From Otis tarda (Eukaryota; Chordata; Aves; Otidiformes; Otididae), in NCBI GenBank assembly GCA_026413225.1, contig CM048557.1, positions 64,718,987 through 64,782,986 on the forward strand: DNA of 64,000 nucleotides. The letters run 5' to 3'. The notes beneath the pieces are model-generated. The model was given only the letters and a program-made list of their open reading frames with translations, had not been told where the DNA came from and made no database searches. Of this stretch, positions 1 to 12,189 are shown one piece after another. The translations under genes were made by a program, and so were the position numbers. Each line of letters opens with the position of its first letter. The stretch's first letter is position 1.

Positions 1-468
1 CTATTACTAAATACAATATTCAAATACAATTAATTTAAAAATCTGTATTTATCGTTTCTAGACATGAATCATTTCCTAGCACCACAAAGCATCACTCAAG
101 CACCATTCTTTGCTCCCTGTAATTTACAGTAATTTACAGTCAACCTTGACTAATCATCCTAATTATGTCTGGTACTTAGGACTGCAGCCCACACCCCCCC
201 CCCCCCAAATACACACACAGAGACATGCAAGATTAGCAATACTTAGAGCATATCATGTTTTCTTACCAGCTTTCAAAAACAGCATTTCTAAATTACCATG
301 AGATAATTATTTATTAATTAAAATACTGCCTAAAAATCCCAAATATTATTTTTCAAACAGAACACGGATAAAGAAAGATGTACAAGCCCTGTAGATGAAA
401 GGCCCAGAGACACAAGTTACAGCAGTTTAAATCACCACAGGCCAACAAAAATGTAGTTACTGAGCATG
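1..468. other. Single-copy AT-rich DNA with a C-run microsatellite
   Basis: No coding potential is visible. The only structured element is a run of 13 C at 194-206 followed closely by a short CA-rich stretch to about 220, a simple sequence likely to vary in length. The rest is AT-rich and lacks any repeat I recognise. Confidence 0.6.
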
Positions 469-498
469 TTCCAACCCTAACCATTCTATGATTCTATG
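469..498 (+). mobile_element. CR1 LINE 3' tail stub (about 30 bp)
   Basis: This stretch matches the extreme 3' end of bird CR1 elements: TTCCAACCCTAACC followed by two copies of the 8-bp tail unit ATTCTATG. The same string ends the 26-kb CR1 copy. CR1 reverse transcription starts at this tail and usually aborts early, so a 30-bp stub is a plausible extreme 5' truncation. It could also be the remnant of a longer copy later deleted. It is too short to assign a subfamily. Confidence 0.75.
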
Positions 499-599
499 TG
501 TAGATTCTTAATCTGTTGCAGGTAAGACATAACGTGCATTAGCTCAAACCTCTTTCATTGGGATGTAAGTGAATGTTTTACCTTGCTTGTGTTGCAGGA

Positions 600-990
600 C
601 GAAAGCATGGCCCCAGTGAAGGAGCACTGCTTAGCTGTGGTGTTAAGCCAGGGTGTTAACCCTAGGGCACCTGAGCCCCATGGCACTCCCAGCATCACCG
701 GGGCAAGGCTGCATCACCCCTGCGTTCCGGGGGTATATGGGGTACTGCGAAGCACGAGGCCAAACCCATGCGCTGCCGACTGCCCTCTGCAAAAAGGGCA
801 GATGAATAGATAATTAACATGTATTGACTTGTCTTGTGGTGCTTATAAAATGTGTTTTGCATTATGTTTTTGTAACAGTTGGCTAGCAAGCCTTGACCTG
901 CAAGGGTGAGGATGAATACCTGCACAGCGGGAGCCTTCGGTGGCCAATCACAGCCCCGCTCTCATCGTTTCCCCATTTTATAAATGTAAA
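600..990 (+). promoter_or_regulatory. GC-richer patch with CCAAT and TATA-like boxes
   Basis: This patch is richer in G, C and CpG than its flanks. It contains a short hairpin (7-bp arms CTGCCCT/AGGGCAG at 780-801), a CCAAT box at 944-948 and a TATAAA at 979-984, about 30 bp apart on the plus strand. That spacing is tighter than the usual promoter layout but resembles some LTR promoters. No recognisable exon or LTR boundary follows. It may be a weak promoter, a decayed LTR or chance. Confidence 0.25.
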
Positions 991-3734
991 TATTGGAGGT
1001 CTTGTTTAAACCTTCAGAACCTAAACATGTCATCACTATTAATAACATATGTTATAAGACACCACATGCTGGCAAAATAACCTGCAGTAAACGACACCAA
1101 AAATATTGAAAAGCTTAGCATAAAATTGAAACTCGTTAATGGTACACTGTGCAGTTTGGCATACAACTAGAGGCAAGAATTCCACACAATGGGACTGTGT
1201 GAGTGCTAGCAGCAGGCTCCCACAAGATAAAATAAACTTGTTTTATGGACATGAGGAATTGATTTTTAATGAGATTCTGCTCGGCCATAACATCATCCTG
1301 GGAGAGTGAGCTGGTTTTCCCCTTGCCTCCGGTGCAAAATTATAGTTTGCAGAATAAAGACACATTTAAATTAGGCCTATGGATTTGCACCTTCATCGTA
1401 TTAAGTGAAAAGTAGGTGTTATCCCAGGTCTGAGTATAAAATGGTTGTTAAAATGCCTACAAAGAAGATCTCCTCTTCCCCGCAGTACCTATCTGTAGGT
1501 TCTGGGATCAGGAGGTCAGCCCACAAGCAGAACACACACTCCTCAGGTTCTTTAGGAGATAAATTATCTTGCAAGCTTATTTCCTGAGACAGAATATTAG
1601 TTAAAAAAGGGATAAATCCCTCTCTTCAGAGAAGCTGAGTACAGGCATTTGAATTTATCTTTTCATGTTCAGGTCTCAACTGCCTGTTAAGAAAACACTA
1701 AAATCTAAAGAGGTTATCAAACTTGCAGTTTGATATCAAGTCACTGGCACACTCAGTCACAACAAGAAGGACTGTCCCTTTGCTGCCTGTTCACATTTTA
1801 TTATCTTTCTTATTCATTACATCAATTAAAACCAATAGTAAACCTCCTCTTTGAACCCCAGAAAGAAAACTCAGTCAAATAGATGGAAAGTGCCTTGTTA
1901 CCAGGCAGCACTTGGGGAAGAACAGGATACACGGGCAAGAACAACTATCAAGCCTCTTCAGCTTTAAACTCAAAACAATTTCTTTACAGAGAAATCCCAG
2001 TTTTGCTTCCCAAATGAATGTCCCTTGGCGCTGAACGAGCTTAGCTGCACAGTGCCGTTGCTTTTCTTTCCTCTCTGCTGTTATGGTTTGCACTGTTTGT
2101 GTGCAATCATTGGCTTTTAATTGCCTTCTATTGCCTATTTCATTTGTCAATAAATAGAAAGGGCAGCCCTATCACCAAAGGCCTTACATCTGTTTCTCAT
2201 ACAGCTGAGCCACCCATGGTGCCTTAAGCAAAAGCTATCCCCTACTGCTAACCAGGCTACCAGTTTATTAGGGTTTTTTTCCCCTGCCCTTTTAAAAAGA
2301 TGAAAGTTCCTAAAAGCTTTTTTTTTGTGCAAGTGACGGTTGAAGTTAATGAAGTAAGCATCTGTTAGGTGAGAGAAGGTCACCCTGGGGTTGGGCACCT
2401 CCCAGCGGTGGAACTGGCATTAACCCAGCGATTAGTATGTGATGACAACACCTTAAAGATAATTAGTTGACAATGAGTTGAGAGCCTGTTAACCCCTTTA
2501 ACACCTTATAGTTTATGATGATAATGAAATGCTTTGGGATAAAATAAAATAGATCTAGTTTTCCTTGAGTTATTTACCTTTTTTTTTTTTTGGTGTTTCG
2601 CATGTCATTTTTGTGACATTCTTCCAAAGAAAGAAACAGCTGCCAGCAGCACAGAATATGTTTCGTTATCTTCACCAACCAGGGCTGGAGTGTAGTACCA
2701 GCTTTCCGTCCATTTCTCTCCACTAGCTATGAGGCTAAAGACTCCTTGGTCTGGGGTGGGAGCCATTGCTGGGGCAGACACATGAGAACAGATAGATACA
2801 AGTGAACGGCTTTTCTCATGTGACTGAAGGCTGAAATGTCAAGCTAAATTTTTTCCAGGTGGTTTTTCACACCAATGTGGACCTGCCCCTCAAATTTTAA
2901 TGGAGGCCATTGGGTTTGACCCACCTGAGTGTTACAGCAGGGCTCACTCGGGCTTTCCCCAGACACAAGGGCTACGTAGCAGAAGAAGAGAGAGGCTTTT
3001 ATAAACGAAGAGGTAAGAAAGGCAGGATCAGGCCATATCTCCATTCAAGTGAAGCAAACAGGAAACAGCGTTGATCACGGGTGTGGGGAGAGGAGGAAGA
3101 AGCAAATGGAGAACAACTGGCAGCCTGCTGTGATTTATACACACTGGCATTTCCCATCTCCAGTCATTCACTCAATGTGTTTAATCACAACATGAGAGCT
3201 CAAATTAATTATGACTGGCAGTAGCTCAAGAAATTTGGCAATAGCAAAGGAAAACAGATCTGTGCACAGCATTCAAGAAAAGCCTGTCTTGAGATTAAAA
3301 ATAAAATTCAATTTAATTTAAAAAGATGTATTTCTCGCATCCCTCTTCTTTTGCACTTTCTAGTTCAATGTGATACAGGAAGTCCTGGCGAGAAAATTTT
3401 GTGAGAACATGTCCTTGCACCATTTTTTGACACAGACTGGTCTTACTTTCATCAGGTTTAGCACAGGACAGACTTCTATTGATTTCCTCAGGAACAGACT
3501 TTAAGTTTGGTATGTATCCAAATATATGGCTATTTATCTAAACTATTCTGTAAACTTTCTAAAATGTGCCCATCATTAACAGTTACCCAGGTACTAGGAT
3601 GTACAACAGTTCCACACAATTCTCATTTCTCCTGTGCCTCCCATTTCAGTCCTTTAAAGTGCTTTAAAAACACCAGTAAATTACGTTCCATTGTGGCAAA
3701 CCTTCCCTGGAGAGGCTTTTATTCCCAGGTGACA
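991..3734. other. Single-copy non-coding DNA, no recognised feature
   Basis: Several short open frames occur on both strands but none resembles a known protein or has supporting signals. A T13 run lies at 2579-2591. Nothing else recognisable is seen. Confidence 0.55.
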
Positions 3735-3812
3735 GGCAAAGCAAGGCTTGCAAAGGATCCCCAGAGCAGTTACAACCCAGACCTCCTGGCTCCCAGCCTT
3801 GTGCTTTACTGC
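3735..3812 (-). mobile_element. MIR-like SINE relic (tRNA-derived head)
   Basis: Read on the minus strand the segment begins with AGTAAAGCACAAGGCTGGG and continues through a box-B-like GTTGTAACTGC. It follows the familiar amniote MIR layout of a tRNA head with boxes A and B and a 'caggaggtctgggtt' centre. The conserved core and the 3' end are not clear. MIRs are very old in amniotes, which fits the divergence. The assignment is by eye. Confidence 0.55.
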
Positions 3813-4399
3813 TAATTAAATACATCTAGCTTAATGCAGAAAATGTAGAGAGTTTTGTTATGCTTTTTAGATTTAAAGGCAATATATGGATTCAGCACTG
3901 TATCAAATGTCCATAAATTCAAAAAGAAAGTATTTCCAGCAATTTCTAAGTCCCTTATTAACTAGCTTGTACTACTGGGTAATACTGAGCTTAAGGAAAA
4001 CTTGCTATCATTTATCTTAATAGAATTCTAGGAATAGAAAAACTGTCCTCCAAAAGTCAGGACTCTATTATCCAAAACTTATTCAACTTTCTGATGTTAT
4101 GACCATCAGTTCTTTTAGCAGTGAATAGAGCTCATAATAATTTAATCTAAAATACAGTTAGCAAATGTAATTTGCTATCGTAGGTAAATAGGTCATAAAA
4201 TCAGAATTTCTGGAACACATAATTGATTGTTTGATGCTTGATTATTAAAAGTGATTCAGGGTTAATTAATCAATCTGCTCCATGAGACAGCAGAAAAATA
4301 TGTTTAGAATGCCGTGCAGAATCAGATTCTCTTGCCTGAGGGGTATTGCTTTCATACTGGTCTTTAGATTTACTGGTCCCGCTTCCTGCAACCCTTAAA
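3813..4399. other. AT-rich single-copy DNA
   Basis: The stretch is AT-rich, with several TAATTA-like motifs and no open frame or repeat that I recognise. It ends where the CR1 tail begins. Confidence 0.5.
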
Positions 4400-4895
4400 T
4401 CATAGACTCATAGAATCTTTAAGGTTGGAAAAGACCTCCAAGATCATCAAGTCCAACCATCAACTTAACACCACCATGCCTACTAAACCATGTCCTGGAG
4501 TGCCACATCTACACATTCTTTGAACACCTCCAGGGATGGTGACTCCAGCACTTCCTTGGGCAGCCTGTTCCTGTGCCTGACCACTCTTTCAGTAAAGAAG
4601 TGTTTCCTAATATCTAACCTAAACCTCCCCTGCTGCAATTGAGGCCATTTCCTCTTGTCCTATGTCCTGGTTTTGGCATGGATGGAGTTAATTTTCCTCT
4701 CAGTAGCTGGTGTGTTTTGGATTTCATATGTGAAAAAAGTTAATAAACACACCGATGATATAAGTTGTTGCTAATGAGACCACGGGCACTGTTCAGCTTT
4801 CCAAGTCTCGATAATGCAGGAAGCTGGGAGAAAGACAGAATAATTGACCCAAACTGGCCAAAGAGAGTGTTCCATGCCATAAACGTCATGCTCAG

Positions 4896-4902
4896 TATAT
4901 AA
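4896..4902 (+). promoter_or_regulatory. TATA box of the solo LTR
   Basis: TATATAA lies in the context CTCAGTATATAACTGGGG, the usual U3 promoter position in this LTR type. Transcription would start about 25-30 bp downstream, at the U3/R border. Whether it is active in the host is unknown. Confidence 0.6.
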
Positions 4903-5158
4903 CTGGGGCTTGGCTAGGTGGGTATCTGCCTTCCTGGGATCCATCCCTCTCTCTCGCTTGCTGGCATCATTCCCTCTACCTTGCTGGCTCCTTTTTGCTA
5001 CTTTGCTTGCTGCATGTTTTTTTTTTCCCATGATCACTGCTCGGGATGGGCTGTATTGGTCATTGGGACATCAGGTGGTGAGAAATCATGCATTGTTAAT
5101 TTTGTATATTTTAATATCCTATTATTCTGTTATTATTGTCATTTTCCTTTGCTACTTT

Positions 5159-5164
5159 AGTAAA
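5159..5164 (+). terminator. Poly-A signal of the solo LTR (variant AGTAAA)
   Basis: AGTAAACTGTCTTTATCTC occupies the place where related LTRs, as I remember them, carry ATTAAA. AGTAAA is a weaker natural variant. It marks the end of the R region in this LTR. Confidence 0.45.
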
Positions 5165-5285
5165 CTGTCTTTATCTCAGCCCATGAGTTTTCATTTCTTC
5201 CCAATTCTCTCCCCCATCCCGCTGGGGAGGAGGAGGGTGAGTGAAAAACTGTGTGGTGACTATGGCTAAACCACAACAGATAAAA

Positions 5286-5772
5286 TCCTATCACAAGTTA
5301 TCTGGGAGAAGAGACCTACACCCGCCTCCCTACACCCTCCTTTCAGGTAGCTGTAGAGAGCAATGAGGTCTCCTCTCAGCCTGCTCTTCTCTAGACAAAA
5401 CAATCCCAGTTCCCTCAGATGCTCTTCATCAGACTTGTTCTCCAGACCCCTCACCAGCTTTGTTGCCCTTCTCTGGACATGATCCAGCAACTCCTTCTTG
5501 TACTGAGGGGTCCAAAACTGAACCCAGTATTTGAGGTGCGGCCTCACCAGTGCCGAGAACAGGGACACAATCACTGCCCTACTCCTGCTGGCCACACTGT
5601 TCCCGATACAAGCCAGGATGCTGTTGGCCACCTTGGCCACCTGGACACACAGCTGGCCCATGTTCAGCCAACTGTCTACCAGCACCCCCAGGTCCCTTTC
5701 CACTGGGCAGCTTTCCAGCCGCTCTTCCCTAAGCCTGTAGCGTTGCATGGGGTTGTTGGGACCCCAGTGCAT
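5286..5772 (-). pseudogene. CR1 ORF2 C-terminal fragment, interrupted by LTR
   Basis: On the minus strand an open frame of about 160 codons encodes the region after the CR1 reverse-transcriptase core. It shows an [18 protein letters not shown] motif near the start, then KDLGV-like (here RDLGVLVD), a [20 protein letters not shown] block, and RRATKLVRG. The N-terminal endonuclease and the catalytic RT motifs are absent because of 5' truncation. The frame runs into the LTR at 5286 and ends a few codons later in LTR sequence. The remaining C-terminal codons lie beyond the LTR at 4470-4662. There the frame can be followed ([16 protein letters not shown]) but seems to need one frameshift just inside the junction. 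It is not functional. Confidence 0.9.
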
Positions 5773-5871
5773 GATTAGTCACAATGTTAAGTACAGAATT
5801 ATTTGTCCGACTATGAATTTCAAAAATGTGGCTCATACTTAATGATAGAATTAAAAGGACAACTTTATGAG

Positions 5872-5955
5872 CTGAATCTCCAGCTAGTATAAAAAGGCCT
5901 GGCTCCACTGGCTTCAGCAGAGCTACAGAAATTTATGCCAGCTGAGGATCTGTCC
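5872..5955. repeat. Near-palindromic interspersed repeat, copy A
   Basis: The left arm CAGCTAGTATAAA and the right arm TTTATGCCAGCTG are imperfect reverse complements (11 of 13). Inside them GGCTCCACTGG...CAGAGCTAC forms a second inverted pair, so the whole unit of about 84 bp can fold into one hairpin. The same design recurs at 21.1, 37.5 and 40.1 kb. Similar near-palindromes with CACCAGCTGAGGATCTGG occur repeatedly in bird and turtle DNA as I remember them. I do not know a family name with confidence. Confidence 0.7.
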
Positions 5956-8900
5956 TCATCTCTGCAAAATCTTTTTTAGCCAGTTATTTCCTTTATCCAT
6001 TTGTAAACTGCTTTAGAACACTGCTCTGGAGAACCCATCTAAAATTGCTATTTGATAATGGGATTCTGTATCAAGTTGCACAATCCTGTTGAATTCAGCT
6101 CTTACCTGCCTTTCTTGTTATCTCATCAAAAATGATGAAGACTCATGCTGATTTCAGCATACATGAATCCAGAGAACACACAACTTGGACAGGTATGTTG
6201 GAAACCAGAGCTACGCAAAAGTCTTAAGAATAGCTGGATGTGAAATAAGTAGAATTATCATGGATATCAAGGAACTATGCTCTTTTTTTTTTTACAATTC
6301 ACAATTTCTTTCAAAGATGCTTACAGCATTGTTGCCACCACCCTGCTCTGTTATGGGCTGCTGTCTCCTCAGAGGGGGTCAATCCAGCACACTTTCCAGC
6401 TGGATTTGCATTATCCCAGCAAAATGGGAACAGCTGGTTTCGTTTTGTTGATCATAAAGTATTTCCTTAAGTATTTTCAAGCTATAGCAAGGTGTCCAGG
6501 CATTCTCAGCTCTCAGTGAGAAAAAATTGTCAATATACAAGCATTTGGGTATTAGGTATTTCACCCCACCATCTAATCTCACAAATAGGCCAAACCAAAG
6601 CATACAGGCTGTATAGGTTAGGTATTTTGATGGAGCAACAGTATGTTAGCCATGTCTTATAACCAGGAAGGAGTAGAACAAGCTGGACACTTTGACAGAC
6701 ATTATTATTACTACTTAGTTTCACAACATTGTTCTACAGAGGTGTGACCACAGCCAAAATGCGAAGCCATGCAATGGCTAATCTCCTCAGCAGTTTCTGT
6801 GACAGCGTTCTTATTAACCAGCAAAGCTCTGCCAGACTGAAGAGAAGCGGCAACAGGATGGGCATGCACGTGAGTCATGAAACCCACTCAACTGGCTGCT
6901 CAGCAAAATGGTCACTGCTTAAGCAAACGTCTTCAACTAAAGAGGTTACCAGCATTAAGTCATTTGAAAAAAAGAAGATCTCTGATGAACAGCACTGCAG
7001 ATGGAGAAACTTTCCATTGGTATAGAACTAAATAAATATTCTTCTCCCAGTGTCAGCAAAATGCCTCCGCCAGCACAGCCAAGAAAAAGAAGGAAACCAG
7101 CGTGGGAGCCAGCACACAACCTTGTTTGGGGCTGCTGGAGACAGGAATGGAGTCTGATATGTTGCCATTTTCCATACACTGGCCATCACGGAAAAATAAA
7201 GTGACAGAAATAAACTTTGTGAGACTTCAAAAAGATGAACAAAATTTTCCAGACCCCCTGATGATTTTACAGTGTTAAAAGCTACTGCTAAGATGAACCA
7301 ACAAATTTGCTCCCAAGCCCTTTTCCTGAAGTTGACAGAGATCCTATCTATACAGCATGACCAGACCTAAACCACTAAAACTTGGGAAAATGTTGAGACT
7401 ATTTGAGGATCTTTTCAGTAACAGACTAGGAAAATGCCAGGAGAATTGTCATGGTTTGCTTTGTCACCTTTATGTTTAGATACGTCTATAAGTTGCAAGC
7501 CTGTGTCACTGACTTTTGCTTTCAGATAATGCTAAAGATTTAAGCAAGCTTCCTTCTAGAAGGCTAACCACGTGCCTCCAAAGGTCACTTGTCCTTACGT
7601 TTATTTAATAGCAGCCTGTGTTTGTCATGTCCCATATCACATAGTTATCTGTGGCCTGAGTTTCAGGCCAGCAATGTCACTGCAACACCACCGTGTCTTA
7701 ATAGTACTGCTGCCAGTCTACCCATGAATGCCAGCTTTGAGAGATTTCCCTATTTATACAGCAGTTGGTGTCTGTTCTGGAGGCGCTTCCAGTATCCACA
7801 GCTCACAGGCACACTCAGTAGCAATGACCAAAATGACCAATCCTGTCATTTTCTCTCAACCAAGTTGTCTAATTCATTCTAAATTATAAAGGTAAGTGAC
7901 TTAAGATCCATATAAAGAGGCATCAAACCCTAATGATGCTCTTTTCACATGAAAGTCTGCATGGATAAAGACCCTGCTTCTGCCCAGGTCAAACTAACTT
8001 TTTATAGTTTGAATTTAAGGGTAGGAAGGGACTTACACAGCGTATTGCCTCATGGGAGACCTTGGCTATTTGACAGACCTGTCCAAGGGCCATTTGCCAT
8101 GGGAGACTGCAAGTTATTAAAAGAATCTCTTACCAGCCCTTTTAGGGAGAGACAGATACTGACTTCATTTTCTGGAGGAGAAGACAAGGGGATTTATCCT
8201 AGAATTAGAAGGCTCCAAGCTTGGAGCTCTGCAGAGGATACTCATGCTAGCTGGAACGTCTTTGAGGCTTTGTGGAGGTTTCAAGTGGAAAATAAGGTCT
8301 ATTTTTGTAGAAGGAAACAGGGAAAAGGCACCTTAGGAAGCAGACCAGATAGAGGAGGACTGAGGCCATGTTATGCCCAATCCATAGCAAGGGAAGATTA
8401 TGGATAAGGAGGCCTTGTTTGGTGGGACCCACACATAGGAGCCGGCTGTGCGTCCTGCTGGAGAAACTCTACCAGGGCCATGTGACATGCAATGTTCAGT
8501 TTTTGTTAACATCTGTGTGGTCTAATTTTCTATTACTGTCAGCAAGTTATTTCTGGGAGTGCCAGGTTATTTTGTCCATAAACATTGCCCCATCACACAT
8601 TTCTAATTTCAACCCTATTTGTCTCCAGTTGATTTACATTTGGCCAGAAGCAAACTACCTATTGGAAGCATTTATTGAAAATTAATTAGGTGGCTAAAAT
8701 ACCTCCAGCAGATTCTGTTAACAGTGTCTGCTCCTTGTGGCTCTCCAGAATTCAGCATTTTCCAGTTAAAACACCTAGCAATTACAAAAAATCCATAAAG
8801 TAAATGATATAATTAGTTCCAGAATGGAACTTAGTCTCTTTGAAATCAGATGCTTTCTTCTAAGGCTAGAGTGCCGTACAATACCAAGAGGTTTATAGTG

Positions 8901-11132
8901 CCAGGGGACTTTCGGCAGAGGAAAGAGCAAGTACCTACAATAGCTAAGTCACTGCACGAAGCAAAATGAAAGCATCCTTGCTAGCTTAAAACTGGCCAGG
9001 CATGCAGGAGAGCTGTGCAAATACTAAAGTGGGCAACAGGACAGAAGACAAGATCTATGAAGTGAGATTAAAAGGAAAAATCCAAGATCAAATCTGAGGC
9101 AATCACAGCACCCAAGAACATGGAAAAACACACTGCATCTCTCTAAAGAAAAGCCAGGATGTTAACATGATTTACTGCAAATAGTTCCACAACATTAAAA
9201 TGAGCTTTTATTTTCTGTGTGTGCTGCTTCAAAGAACAACTCTGTGGGCTCATAAAAATGCAGAGAACAAATAGGGGCCTCTAAGACCAATTTATATGCC
9301 ATGCCCACTGTGCACTGAGACACATATAATCTGTAAAATGTCAGCTTCAAAGTTCCACAGAGATTGGTGTTAACCCTGACCCCCGACCTTACCGACTCTA
9401 GCTGGGCCCTCATGCTCTCTTAACCAGCTGTTTTAGATAAATGTTCTCCATTTTTAAAGAGATTGTCTCAGAGTTTTACGTGAATAGTAGTAATATTATT
9501 AACTCTCGCTGAAAAAACCACCTTAACCGAGAGTCTTTACAGATGGGCCAATCAAAGTCTTACCCCATGCAGAGAGTGGTGGGTTAATAAATATGTCATT
9601 GGACTGAAAATATTTAAACAACACCGGGAGAAAAGAGCAAGGCATACGACAAAAGGAAAGCATATTAGTACTGTTTCCTGTCAAAACACACAGAGGAAGC
9701 ACTTTACTTTGACCATTTTCCTCATAAAGAGACACGGTAGGCCAAAACAAACAAAGCTAAGGAATCTGGTTTATCCCACTGTTGGATACCGAGGACTATC
9801 AACTTAAATGAAGTAAGGTTGAGTGACCAAGACCAGGTTCTCCTTGATAAGACTGTTAATTGAACATATCAGCAAAGGTAATCACACCAGCTGTGGCCCC
9901 GTCGATCAATACTCCTATTTTATAAGGCCTTGTATATGTTTTGCATATTTTACTTTACGTATCTCCAAAGATAGGTGGGGGATTAGCAACTCATGGTCTG
10001 TCAGAAGTCCAAAAGTATGATGTAGCCTGCTGGTTTGGCAAACCATGGACAAAGTCTAAATCATCCTCTTGTAAGGAAAATGTGAAAGTTCAAGGGCAGA
10101 CAGTATATTTCAGACAACAAAGAAGCAGCTGGTGTCCACTCATAATAAATAAAAATAAGTTGGGGTCAGAAATACAAGTCAACTGGCTCCCCACTCACTG
10201 GACATGAGCCAAAGACAACTGGAGTCAAAGGGAAAGCTCAGAATGATTTCATGAGGTTTTGACTCAGACCCACTGTGAATCCAGACCTACTTTTCATGTA
10301 GATGAGGTGAGAATATACCCACAGATTTCCACGGGACTTGGGTCTGGCTCTTCAGCATTGCATTCAGAAACCACCCACCCTTCTTTTTTTTGCTACTGAT
10401 ATGTTCAAAAACTTTCTGAATAGATAAAAGAATAAAATGTAACTCCTTAGAAGCCACAACAAACACAAAAATACCGCATGTAGGTTAAAAAAATAGAAGA
10501 TTTAGAAATATGCCTGTCCTTTAATAAATAAAAAAGTATTTCAATTCAAGCCATTGTTTAAAATATTGCAGCCAAATCGTTTTCACGCTATTTACTTTCA
10601 GGGACCACAGTACAAACCAATCTTCTCACTGCGCTTCTAAGCCCTCATTATAGTCTTTCTGGGTTAGCAGATAACCATAATGTTGAGAAATCAAATACAC
10701 AACTGTCAGAACATGGCAAGTCAAAACTGAAAGCTCAACTTCTGCTCTTCCCTTCAGCACCTCATGACTCAAAAAAGAAAACCTCTATATCATTAGCGGT
10801 TGTTTGGTTGTTACTGTAATACAAACAAGAATCTTATTCACTCACATTCACAGTACCTTGCCTGCAAAATTGACTCAGTTTTAAGCATCAAAATGAGACT
10901 GGCAAGAAAGGGGAGTCTGAAGAATAAGTCATGATCATGCAAGCTTTAGCATATTTAAACATTTGCTTTCTCAGCTGTCTTTACCTTAAAGTTGAAAATT
11001 TTCCAAATTCTTTGACAATGCCAATAAATTAGGTTTGAAAGTTATTTTCTACATTGTTGGATTCATGTTTTCTAAACAGAGCACGATTTCCCACTAGAAA
11101 ATGCAAAACACACACAGACACAGGTGCGAGAA
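5956..11132. other. Single-copy non-coding DNA, no recognised feature
   Basis: The stretch holds only short chance frames. The longest (7949-8407 plus, about 150 codons) has no recognisable domain and no start context or splice signals to support it. I see no transposon end, microsatellite or RNA gene. Confidence 0.5.
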
Positions 11133-11160
11133 GTTGTCAGAGACAACTGTCAGAGACAAC
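11133..11160. repeat. 13-bp tandem duplication with hairpin potential
   Basis: TGTCAGAGACAAC occurs twice in perfect tandem at 11135-11147 and 11148-11160. The first copy also forms an inverted repeat (GTTGTC/GACAAC at 11133-11147). It is probably a small replication-slippage event. Confidence 0.85.
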
Positions 11161-12189
11161 AAATGAAAAGGGAGAGAAACAAACATATAAGTATTTAATA
11201 TTTATTACTGCATTTATATAACATATAATTTAATATTCAATGTCGTATAAAAATCTAAAATACTTTCCAGCAGAGGAAACATTAGGATGTGTGAGAACAG
11301 GCCATGCAGAAATCCTTACACAGGACTGATCTGTGGCTGCTTTGCTTTGGTCAGCCTCATTTAATACCTAAATTGGCTGCCTAGAAAATCTGTTTGTTTT
11401 TGAAATGGAATCTCCTTAAATGGCGTGGGAGAGAAAATGAGTTTAAATTACAGGCAAAACAAGTTGGTGGAGGTAAACATTTTGTTTTCTAAATCCCCAA
11501 AATAGGGTAATAGTTTTGAGTTCTGTGAACTTCAGGAGGTTTGCCTTTCCCCACATGGAATATTTAACTGCCTGTTCCCACTTGTGTCTACAGAAATTCT
11601 GTTGACTAACAGGGAAGCAAAAAAGGACATGAACAGATGAAGTAACCTCAATAAGAAACATGTTTCTCAATGCTTGTTTATGGTAAAAATCCAATTACGG
11701 TTCCTCAGGATGTCTGAACAGTATGACAAAGCCCTTGGGAAGTAGTAGATTGTCTTGATTTCAATTACAGCACTTTCGCGGAATAAGCAGCTGCTCATCC
11801 TCAAAGCTGATCCTTTTTTTTTTTTAAACCAAATATTGTTTCTACTAGAACCATTAGCCTATCTTTGCCTCTCTTTAGGATGCTATGAACTCTATGTGGA
11901 AATCCAACAGGAAGCACATCATGGAGCAGCAGTAACCCTCTTTGTTTGTAACCCCCCCCCACGAATTTGTAAATCTAACCTTATGTTTCTTTCGGCACCA
12001 CCTCTGTACTTTGCACATCCAACGCACGGCTTTGTCCTTCCCCTCTTCCCCCTCGGCACAGCTTGCTCATTGGTAGCACTCCCATGTTACTGGTTCTCTT
12101 TTAGAACTCTCTTTGGGAAAAAAGCTTCTCTTGCTTGCTCTTAAACTGGTTACTGCCTCTCTTGTGTTAACAGAGATATCACAGCCCTG
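11161..12189. other. AT-rich single-copy DNA
   Basis: A strongly AT-rich patch with TATTTAATATTTATT-like sequence lies at about 11190-11260. A T-run at 11813-11825 and a C-run at 11952-11960 are also present. No gene or repeat family is recognised. Confidence 0.5.

Larger units (their letters stand above)
4663..5278 (+). mobile_element. Solo LTR of an avian endogenous retrovirus
   Basis: The element starts TGTCCTGGTTTTGGC and ends CTAAACCACAACA, so it has the TG...CA ends of a retroviral LTR. The 616-bp length fits a whole LTR. Internally there is a TATA box, then a CT-rich region, a T-rich R region with a poly-A signal, and a G-rich 3' part. It resembles LTRs abundant in Neoaves, but I cannot name the family with certainty. 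No gag, pol or env sequence, primer-binding site or second LTR follows, so it is a solo LTR left by LTR-LTR recombination. It lies inside a CR1, so it is the younger of the two. TCCTA occurs at 4658-4662 and again at 5286-5290, consistent with a 5-bp target duplication, but GATAAAA (5279-5285) separates the CA end from the right copy. Confidence 0.88.
4400..5775 (-). mobile_element. CR1 LINE, 5'-truncated, split by an LTR insertion
   Basis: The plus strand starts with TCATAGACTCATAGAATC, the reverse complement of the CR1 3' tail, followed by the 3' UTR and the end of ORF2. The element runs from its 3' end at 4400 to 4662, is interrupted by a 616-bp LTR, and resumes near 5286 to about 5775, giving roughly 750 bp of CR1. 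It is 5'-truncated inside ORF2, which is normal for CR1. Its 3' UTR differs from those of the 26-kb and 58-kb copies, so it belongs to a different subfamily. No clear target-site duplication of the CR1 itself is seen, which is usual for this family. Confidence 0.93.

Noticed and set aside
4910..5269. Open frames with hydrophobic peptides in both frames
   Set aside because: They lie wholly inside the solo LTR, whose T/C-rich R region gives hydrophobic translations by composition. It is not a viral gene.
7949..8407. 152-codon plus-strand open frame
   Set aside because: No domain, weak start context, no splice or promoter signals, and no known similarity that I recall.
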